In this document: positions 30,847-37,435 of the stretch, in pieces
Position numbering within the stretch: position 1 is the stretch's first letter
Layout: every line of letters starts with the position of its first letter
NCBI GenBank assembly: GCA_016198545.1
Contig: JACQIJ010000180.1
Location: 1-40,118, forward strand
Length of the DNA stretch: 40,118 nucleotides
Source: Pseudomonadota bacterium
GTDB taxonomy: Bacteria; Pseudomonadota; Alphaproteobacteria; Micavibrionales; Micavibrionaceae
Direction of reading: 5' to 3'
The notes under the pieces: generated by a model
Database searches by the model: none
Told to the model about the DNA's origin: nothing
The model's input: the letters and a program-made list of their open reading frames with translations, nothing else
Made by a program: the position numbers and the translations under genes

Positions 30847-31854
30847 ATGGGTATTTCCCTGGAAATCCGTGACCATATATGTGCCGTCGGGATTTTCCTT
30901 CACAAAGGCGGAATCGGCGGGAACCTTGCCATGCCCGCCGGGAATGTCGAGCATATAGGCCGGCAGGCACAGGCCGGACAGCTTTCCGCGCAGGGAGCGC
31001 ATGAGGGCTATGCCTTCTTTCAAAGGCAGGCGGAAATGCGACGTTCCGGGGGCCATGTCGGGGTGGTGGATGTAATAGGGTTTCACGCCCAGCGTGGTCA
31101 GGCGGCGGAGCAGGGTTTCCAGTGCGTCCGCATTGTCGTTGACGCCGCGCAGCAGGACAGACTGCGACAAAAGGATGCATCCTGCGGCGCGCAGTTGTTT
31201 AAGCACCGCTTCAACGGCAGGCGAGAGTTCCTGCGCATGGTTGACGTGCAGCAAAATGTACAATGGCTTTTCCGTGCGCAGCGCGCCGCACAGCGCATCC
31301 GTCATGCGCGGCGGATCGGCTACGGGGATGCGCGTGTGGATGCGCAGGGTCTGCACGTGCGGAATTGATTGAATATCTTTTAACAGCTTCTCTATCCGCT
31401 CTGCGCCCAGCATCAGGGGATCGCCGCCGGACAGGATGACTTCGCTTATTTCCGGGCGCACACGAATATAATCAAGCGCAGCCCCTGTTTCGGCGGGCTT
31501 CAGCATTTTCCGCCCCGGCCCCACGTTTTCGCGCCGGAAACAGAACCGGCAATAAACGGCGCATATATTCACGGGCATAAAGAGAACGCGGTCCGGGTAG
31601 CGGTGGACGATGCCGGGAACGGGGCTGTGCGCCGCGTCGCCGATGGGGTCGGCGCTTTCTTCCGGCAATGTGAGGAGTTCGGCTGCCTGCGGCATGTATT
31701 GCAGCGCCACGGGGTCGCCCGGATGCCGGATTGTATCCAGAACCGATTCCGTGACGCCGACCGCGTAACGCTGCGCGACCTGATTCAGGACGGGATCGTC
31801 GTCTTGCATGATGCGCCGGGCATCATGCGGTTTAAGGCTACCCTTTGCGGCCAT
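30835..31854 (-). CDS. Radical SAM lysine 2,3-aminomutase family protein (EpmB-like)
   Basis: The radical SAM cluster motif is ICAVYCRFCF, with Cys98, Cys102 and Cys105 in CxxxCxxC form. The PLP lysine is probably in MLDIPGGHGKVP. EVILSGGDPLML and RIHTRIPV are typical of the KamA/EpmB family. At 339 residues it is shorter than clostridial KamA and closer to EpmB, which makes beta-lysine on EF-P Lys34 together with EpmA. Neither epmA nor efp is in the window. Its start is 2 bases from the aminopeptidase stop, so the two are likely one operon. Confidence 0.9.
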   Translation of the reverse strand: MAAKGSLKPHDARRIMQDDDPVLNQVAQRYAVGVTESVLDTIRHPGDPVALQYMPQAAELLTLPEESADPIGDAAHSPVPGIVHRYPDRVLFMPVNICAVYCRFCFRRENVGPGRKMLKPAETGAALDYIRVRPEISEVILSGGDPLMLGAERIEKLLKDIQSIPHVQTLRIHTRIPVADPPRMTDALCGALRTEKPLYILLHVNHAQELSPAVEAVLKQLRAAGCILLSQSVLLRGVNDNADALETLLRRLTTLGVKPYYIHHPDMAPGTSHFRLPLKEGIALMRSLRGKLSGLCLPAYMLDIPGGHGKVPADSAFVKENPDGTYMVTDFQGNTHLYS

Positions 31855-31856
31855 GA

Positions 31857-33386
31857 TCAGGTTTCGTAATGGTCGGCGATGAGTCTGTCAAGGAGTCTTA
31901 TGCCAAAGCCTGTGCCGCTGCCCTTGGGGCAGAAAGGCTTTTCCGATTTTGCGAAGGCAACCCCGGCAATGTCCATATGCGCCCAAGGGGTTTTGTCCTC
32001 GATGAACCGTTCAAGAAAACAGGCGGCGATGCTCGATCCCGCGTTGCGCCCCAGATTGCCGATGCTTTTGACGTCCGCGATATGGCTGTCCAGTTCCCTG
32101 CTGAAGGATTCATTCAAGGGCATGCGCCAGAGCGGCTCGCCGCTTGCCGCGCCCGCCCTGTCCATCTGTTCCCACAGTTTGTCGCTATTGCTGAACAGGC
32201 CGCAATATTCGGCGCCCAGCGCGACGACGATGGCCCCCGTCAGGGTCGCAAGATCAATGACGAAGCGCGGCTTATAATTGCGCTGGACGTAGGTCAGCGC
32301 GTCAGCCAGGACAAGACGTCCCTCGGCATCCGTATTCAGAACCTCGATCGTTTTTCCGGACAGGGATCTCAGGATATCGCTGGGCCTGTATGAGGATCCG
32401 TCCAGCGCGTTTTCGGCAAGCCCGACGATGCCGACGACCGGCGTTTTGCATTTTCGTGCTGCCAGAACCTTCATCAGCCCGACGACGGAAGCCGCGCCGC
32501 CCATGTCGTATTTCATATCCTCCACGCCGCCGGTCGGCTTCAGGTTGACGCCGCCCGTATCGAAGGTCAGTCCCTTGCCGACGAAGGCCAGCGGCGATTT
32601 CATGGCTTTGCCTTTTTTTCCGACCCCGCCATGCCAGCGCATGACGACCACACGCGGCTTGAAGGCCGATCCCTGCCCGACGGCCAGATGCGCGCCGAAG
32701 CCGAGTTTTTTCATTTTCTTTTCATCGAATATTTCCACTTCGACGCCCAGCGGCGTCAGCTCGCGTTGAATGCGCTTTGCGAACGAATCCGGGTACAGCA
32801 TGTTCGGCGGCTCATTCACGAGATCCCGCGCCAGGAAGATTCCGCCCGCGACCTTGTCGAGTTTTTTATATGCCTTGTCGGTGGCGATGGAACCCGGGCA
32901 TACGATTATTTTCGAAAGCGGTTTGCTGCCGTCTTTGCTCTTTGCCGTTTTGTAGCGATCGAAGCGGTAGGAACGCAGCTTTGCGCCGAAAGCCATGTGC
33001 GCCGCCGCAGCGGCCGCCTTCACTTTTTTCGCTTCCGCCATATCGTCCGTCAAAAACGTCGCGGTCTGCGCGCCCGCCGCCGCCAGCGCAAGGAAGGCTT
33101 TTCCGCCCGCAGCCTCGCATGCCGGAAGGTCGAGTTTCAATGCTTCGCCCAGACCTGCAAGAATGATATGCGCGCAGGGAACGCTTCGCGGTGCGGCGAT
33201 CGTCAAAATCTGGCCCCTGTCGCCCTTGAACTTCGATTGTTTTTTCAGGTGGTGGGAGATGAGGCCGCCGCAAGACTTGTCCAATTTTTGCGCCGCCGGG
33301 GGAAGTTTATTTTCCCTGTAGACGGGTACGATGACGGCATCCGATCGTGCGGGCATTTTTGTCTGAAAGGATATGGTCAGGTTCAT
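31857..33386 (-). CDS. pepA: Leucyl aminopeptidase (M17)
   Basis: This is a zinc-dependent cytosolic aminopeptidase that forms hexamers. The catalytic C-terminal domain is complete: FVGKGLTFDTGGVNLKPTGG, the metal-binding MKYDMGGAA, and the signature NTDAEGRLVLADALTYVQ. The N-terminal macro-like domain (residues 1-170) is more variable, with a run AAAAAAHMAFGAKLRSY. The length of 509 residues is typical. The ATG at 33386 has GGAGA upstream. It is divergent from lptF, an arrangement common in proteobacteria. The EpmB-like gene follows after 2 bases. Confidence 0.93.
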   Translation of the reverse strand: MNLTISFQTKMPARSDAVIVPVYRENKLPPAAQKLDKSCGGLISHHLKKQSKFKGDRGQILTIAAPRSVPCAHIILAGLGEALKLDLPACEAAGGKAFLALAAAGAQTATFLTDDMAEAKKVKAAAAAAHMAFGAKLRSYRFDRYKTAKSKDGSKPLSKIIVCPGSIATDKAYKKLDKVAGGIFLARDLVNEPPNMLYPDSFAKRIQRELTPLGVEVEIFDEKKMKKLGFGAHLAVGQGSAFKPRVVVMRWHGGVGKKGKAMKSPLAFVGKGLTFDTGGVNLKPTGGVEDMKYDMGGAASVVGLMKVLAARKCKTPVVGIVGLAENALDGSSYRPSDILRSLSGKTIEVLNTDAEGRLVLADALTYVQRNYKPRFVIDLATLTGAIVVALGAEYCGLFSNSDKLWEQMDRAGAASGEPLWRMPLNESFSRELDSHIADVKSIGNLGRNAGSSIAACFLERFIEDKTPWAHMDIAGVAFAKSEKPFCPKGSGTGFGIRLLDRLIADHYET

Positions 33387-33481
33387 AGGCTGTCTCCAGG
33401 GAAAAAGATTGATGTTTTCATTACCAGACCTACAATATATGCTTATGTCCGTAAGAAAACAAAGGGGTCCGCAAGCGCAAG

Positions 33482-34624
33482 ATGGCGGTTTTCGACCGGT
33501 ATATTTTCAGAAATATTCTTATCGCCACCGTTTTTACGGCGCTGGTGCTGGCCGGGATTATTCTGCTGACGCAATCTTTGCGCTTCCTTGATCTTATCGT
33601 GAACTCGGGCGCGTCGGGCAAGGCTTTCTGGATTTTAACAATGCTGGCTCTGCCGCGCTTTTTCGAGGTTATCCTGCCCATAGCCCTGATGGCGGCGGTC
33701 GTATTCATCTATAACAAGATGATCACGGACAGCGAGCTGATCGTCATGCGTTCCATTGGCGCCGGGCCGTTGCGCCTTGCCCGGCCGGCCTTGATTCTAA
33801 GCGGGGGGATCGTCATTTTCCTGCTGTTCGTGACGATGTGGCTTGCGCCCGCCTCCCTGTCGGGGATGCATCAGTTGCGCGTCGTCATAAAGGCGCAATA
33901 CTCAACGCTGCTGTTCCGGGAGGGCGTGTTCAACGCGGCGCGCCCCGGCCTGACCGTCTTTATCCGCGAACGCACGAATGACGGGAGCATGCGCGGCGTT
34001 CTGATTCACGACAGTCGTCCTGAAAATGAAACTCCCGTTACGATTCTCGCCAAGCGCGGCGTCGTCGTCTCGTCTCCCGAAGGGCAGCAGGTTCTGGTTT
34101 ATGAAGGATCGCGCCAGTCCGTCAATGCCAATACCGGCGTTCTGGACCGTCTTGATTTCGAAAGCTATACGATCGATTTGCCTGAAGGCAGCGGTCCCGT
34201 GCGCCAGCGCTGGCGTGAGCCTGATGAACGGACGTTTCTGGAATTGCTGCGTCCGGATCCAACGAATAAATCGGATATGGCCAGCAAGCGCGGATTTATG
34301 GTCGAAATCCACAGGCGCATCGTAAGTCCCTTTTTGGCTCCGGCTTTTGCCATCATGTCCCTTGCGTTTTTGTTGACGGGAAGCGGCGCCCGTCGCAGTT
34401 ACAGCTGGCGCGTGGTTTTTGCCATAGCGGCAGCGGTTGTGGTGCAGGGTCTTTATCTGGGCGCGCTCGGCATGGCGCGGCAGCATGATGCGGGCCTTGC
34501 GTCTATGTATTTTCTCGTTAGCGCGCCGATCGCCGGCGGCCTGTTTTTCCTCAGCGAATCCGCGCACGGCCTGCGCAGCCGCATATTTCTGAAAAACGCG
34601 AGGAAAGGAAACGCGCCGGCATGA
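33482..34624 (+). CDS. lptF: LPS export permease LptF
   Basis: LptF is one of the two permease subunits of the LptB2FG ABC transporter that extracts LPS from the inner membrane. The 380-residue protein has the YjgP/YjgQ plan: three N-terminal membrane spans (IATVFTALVLAGIILLTQSL and FFEVILPIALMAAVVFIYNK), a periplasmic beta-jellyroll of about 170 residues, and three C-terminal spans. The coupling helix region DSELIVMRSIGAGP is conserved. It overlaps lptG by four bases. The ATPase gene lptB is not in the window. Confidence 0.94.
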   Translation: MAVFDRYIFRNILIATVFTALVLAGIILLTQSLRFLDLIVNSGASGKAFWILTMLALPRFFEVILPIALMAAVVFIYNKMITDSELIVMRSIGAGPLRLARPALILSGGIVIFLLFVTMWLAPASLSGMHQLRVVIKAQYSTLLFREGVFNAARPGLTVFIRERTNDGSMRGVLIHDSRPENETPVTILAKRGVVVSSPEGQQVLVYEGSRQSVNANTGVLDRLDFESYTIDLPEGSGPVRQRWREPDERTFLELLRPDPTNKSDMASKRGFMVEIHRRIVSPFLAPAFAIMSLAFLLTGSGARRSYSWRVVFAIAAAVVVQGLYLGALGMARQHDAGLASMYFLVSAPIAGGLFFLSESAHGLRSRIFLKNARKGNAPA

Positions 34625-35721
34625 AAGCATCCCCCGTCCTGAACCGCTATCTGGCGCGCGCCTATACGCTGAATCTTCTGGCCGGCGCGGCGATTTTGCT
34701 GGCCGTCGTCTATCTTTTCGACACGGTTGAATTGATGCGCCGCGCCGGGAAAATGAAAGACGTGCCCCTGGGTCTTGTGCTGGAAATGGGATTTTTGAAG
34801 CTTCCCGATGTCGGAATGACGGCATTTCCATTTGCCGTTCTGTTCAGCGCAATTTTCACGTTCTGGCAGTTTACGCGCCGCTATGAACTGATCGTTATGC
34901 GTTCGACGGGTTTTTCCGTCTGGCAGTTTTTGATGCCGGCCATTGCCATCTCGATTCTCTGCGGCGTGCTTTTGACGGCGGTTTTCAATCCAGCCGGATC
35001 GATACTGATGAGCCGGTTCAAAGTTCTGGAGAATGATTTTCTTACGCACAACGCCAGTCATATGGCTTTGTTCGATGAAGGGTTGTGGTTGCGGCAGATG
35101 CACGAAGACGGATACGTCGTCCTTCATGCGGCAAGAGTGCAAATGCCGGAGTGGCATTTGCAGGATGTCATGGCCCTTTACTTCGATAACGGGGACTCGC
35201 TGCAAAAGCGCGTGGATTCAAAATCGGCCCTGCTTGATGATAAAAAGGGCATGTGGCTGTTCGGCGATGCCGTTATCAGCAAGCCGCATGAAAAACAGAC
35301 CGCCGTGGACATGGTTGCGTTGCCGACCGAATTGACGGGAGAAGAGATTGAAGACAGCTTTTCGTCGCCCGACACGATGTCGTTCTGGAATTTGCCGGCG
35401 TTTATCCGCACAATGGAAGCGACGGGGTTCGATGCGACGCGGTTGCGCATACATTTTCAGAATTTGATTTCCCAGCCTTTCCTGTTTGCAGCTATGGTTT
35501 TACTGGCTGCCGCTGTTGCCATGCGTCCTCCGCGCCAGCGCGGCGCCTTTTTTCTCGTCGTTTCCGGCGTTCTGTGCGGCTTTGCGGTTTTCTTTCTGTC
35601 CAATTTCCTGCAGGCGCTGGGGGCTACGCACCAGCTTCCGGTCATGCTTGCGGCGTGGTCGCCTGCTTTGATCACGCTTTTTCTGGGATTTACGGCAATT
35701 CTAAGCCTTGAAGACGGATAA
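34621..35721 (+). CDS. lptG: LPS export permease LptG
   Basis: This is the second permease of LptB2FG, 366 residues. NRYLARAYTLNLLAGAAILL starts the first span, and RRYELIVMRSTGFSVWQFLM is the conserved helix contacting LptB. The periplasmic jellyroll runs from about residue 125 to 260. C-terminal spans follow (FLFAAMVLLAAAVAMRPPRQ). The ATG overlaps the lptF stop, so translation is probably coupled. Which of the two genes is F and which is G is inferred from order and from the RYELIVMRS style of this copy. A stem-loop covers its stop codon. Confidence 0.93.
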   Translation: MKASPVLNRYLARAYTLNLLAGAAILLAVVYLFDTVELMRRAGKMKDVPLGLVLEMGFLKLPDVGMTAFPFAVLFSAIFTFWQFTRRYELIVMRSTGFSVWQFLMPAIAISILCGVLLTAVFNPAGSILMSRFKVLENDFLTHNASHMALFDEGLWLRQMHEDGYVVLHAARVQMPEWHLQDVMALYFDNGDSLQKRVDSKSALLDDKKGMWLFGDAVISKPHEKQTAVDMVALPTELTGEEIEDSFSSPDTMSFWNLPAFIRTMEATGFDATRLRIHFQNLISQPFLFAAMVLLAAAVAMRPPRQRGAFFLVVSGVLCGFAVFFLSNFLQALGATHQLPVMLAAWSPALITLFLGFTAILSLEDG

Positions 35722-35740
35722 AGCGATGCCGTATCGCTTT
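35720..35740 (+). terminator. Possible terminator at the end of lptG
   Basis: AAAGCGAT, loop GCCGT, ATCGCTTT forms a perfect 8-bp hairpin overlapping the TAA stop (35719-35721). The three T are part of the stem and no longer T-run follows, so termination would be partial. Confidence 0.4.
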
Positions 35741-35916
35741 CCCGATTGACCTTTTGCCCGTTTAAATATCATTATGAGCGCAGAGTCTGTGCGGCAATAT
35801 TTCTTTGTTTTCAGAATGTTGCCCATTGGCGCGGTCGGGCAGAAAAATTAACCAAGTGGTAACAACAACGTGCTTTACTTTAGGTAAGGCGAGTGCAGTT
35901 CTTAAGGGGCAAGTCC
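35741..35916. other. Intergenic region between lptG and mlaA
   Basis: This gap of about 170 bases is visibly A/T richer than its flanks. TTGACC at 35746-35751 followed by CATTAT after 18 bases is a possible promoter for mlaA but is well upstream of the ATG. AAGGGG at 35904-35909 is the ribosome-binding site for the mlaA start at 35917. No RNA gene is seen. Confidence 0.4.
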
Positions 35917-36693
35917 ATGATTTCAATAACTAAATTTACAAATACGGTGCTGACGGTTTTGATACTGATGACCGGCTTTCTGACTGCGGCCTGTTCCGCT
36001 ACGCAGGCGCAGAAGGCGGGCGTTGATTCCGATACGGCGATAGAGGACCCTCTGGAGGATATGAACAGGGTGACGTTTGCCGTCAACGATGCGGTTGACA
36101 GGGCTGTCGTTGAGCCTGTCGCGCGCGGTTACCGCGCTGCCGTGCCGAAGCCGCTGCGGACGGGGCTGCGCAATTTCCTGCGCAATCTTCATACTCCCAT
36201 CAATGCGCTGAACCAGCTTCTGCAGGGCGATATCGAGGGGTTTGCAGGCGATATTTCGCGCGCGGCCATGAATACGACGATAGGCATTGGCGGCCTGATC
36301 GATGTGGCCGCCGATACGGGGCTTGAATACGAATACGAGGATTTCGGCCAGACGCTGGCCGTATGGGGCGTCGGTCACGGCCCTTATCTGGTTCTTCCGG
36401 TATGGGGGCCATCTTCTTTCCGCGACGCCACGGGTCTTCTGGTTGACACCTTTGCCGATCCGGTGCGTCTGTACCTGTACAATACGGATCAGGAAGAATG
36501 GTATTACGCGCGCGCGGCGGCGGCGGGCCTCGACCGCCGGGAAGAGCTTCTGGATGCAATCGACGATCTGCGCAAGAATTCATTTGATTACTATGCCGCC
36601 CTGCGCAGCGCTTACGTGCAAAAACGCGAAGCGATGGTGCGGGATGAGGACGGCGACGCGCCTTCTATTCCCGACTATGACAGCGAGGACTAG
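35917..36693 (+). CDS. mlaA: Outer-membrane lipid asymmetry lipoprotein MlaA (VacJ)
   Basis: MlaA removes misplaced phospholipids from the outer leaflet of the outer membrane and passes them to MlaC. The start is set at 35917 because AAGGGG lies 7 bases upstream; the frame has 8 more codons upstream without a better signal. The signal peptide ends LTAAC with Cys26 as lipidation site. The mature part has EDPLEDMNRVTFAVNDAVDR, NFLRNLHTPINALNQLLQGD, FGQTLAVWGVGHGPYLVLPV and WGPSSFRDATG, all MlaA signatures. mlaC follows 24 bases downstream. Confidence 0.94.
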   Translation: MISITKFTNTVLTVLILMTGFLTAACSATQAQKAGVDSDTAIEDPLEDMNRVTFAVNDAVDRAVVEPVARGYRAAVPKPLRTGLRNFLRNLHTPINALNQLLQGDIEGFAGDISRAAMNTTIGIGGLIDVAADTGLEYEYEDFGQTLAVWGVGHGPYLVLPVWGPSSFRDATGLLVDTFADPVRLYLYNTDQEEWYYARAAAAGLDRREELLDAIDDLRKNSFDYYAALRSAYVQKREAMVRDEDGDAPSIPDYDSED

Positions 36694-36717
36694 ATTGTTT
36701 TTAAAGAGGAAGGGTTG

Positions 36718-37407
36718 ATGTCTGTAACCGTCTATATAAGGAAAGGATTATCGGCGGGGCTGCTGTTATCAGCCCTGTCGCTGCCTGTTCTTATGGCCGG
36801 CATGGAAGCGGCGCAAGGCCATGCTGCGACGGTTTCCGGCGTCGAAAGAGGAATCTCCGACCATTTCCTGTATATCGTTTCGACGGATCAGGTTGGCAAG
36901 GGCGCGCGGGAATTCATAGACGGCATGGCGCAGCGCGCCATAGATTTCCTTGGCGATGCGGATCTGACGCAGGAACAAAAACAAAGCAAGTTCCGATCGC
37001 TGCTGCAGGACAGTTTCGATATGGAGACGATCGGCCGTTTTGCCCTGGGGCGGTACTGGCGCGTGGCCACGCCCGAGCAGCGCAAGGAATACCAGCGCTT
37101 GTTCCGCGACATGGTCATAAAGGTCTATTCGGATCGCTTCAAGGAGTACAAGGGCCAGAAGGTTGAAACGCGCAGCGTTCGTCCGGATGGCGAAAAGGAT
37201 GCTCTTGTAACAAGCTTTATCGTTCCTGAAAGCGGCCCCGAAGTGCAGGTTGACTGGCGGGTGCGCTACAAGGACGGGAAATACCGCATTATCGACGTGA
37301 TTGTGGAAGGAGTCAGCATGTCCGTGACGCAGCGGTCCGATTTTTCTTCCGTGATCCAGCGTGGCGGCGGCGACGTCGAGGTTCTTCTGGCCCATCTCAA
37401 GCAGTAG
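36718..37407 (+). CDS. mlaC: Periplasmic phospholipid shuttle MlaC (Ttg2D family)
   Basis: MlaC carries phospholipid between MlaA in the outer membrane and the MlaFEDB transporter in the inner membrane. The start ATG at 36718 follows AGAGGAAGGG closely; a TTG three bases earlier is less likely. The signal peptide is hydrophobic to about residue 36, ending near QGHA. The mature part has FRSLLQDSFDMETIGRFALG, RYWRVATPEQRKEYQRLFRD and YRIIDVIVEGVSMSVTQRSD, which are family signatures. mlaD, mlaE and mlaF are not in the window, so the transporter must be encoded elsewhere. Confidence 0.93.
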   Translation: MSVTVYIRKGLSAGLLLSALSLPVLMAGMEAAQGHAATVSGVERGISDHFLYIVSTDQVGKGAREFIDGMAQRAIDFLGDADLTQEQKQSKFRSLLQDSFDMETIGRFALGRYWRVATPEQRKEYQRLFRDMVIKVYSDRFKEYKGQKVETRSVRPDGEKDALVTSFIVPESGPEVQVDWRVRYKDGKYRIIDVIVEGVSMSVTQRSDFSSVIQRGGGDVEVLLAHLKQ

Positions 37408-37435
37408 AAAACGGACACGGCAAACACCGGCCTTC

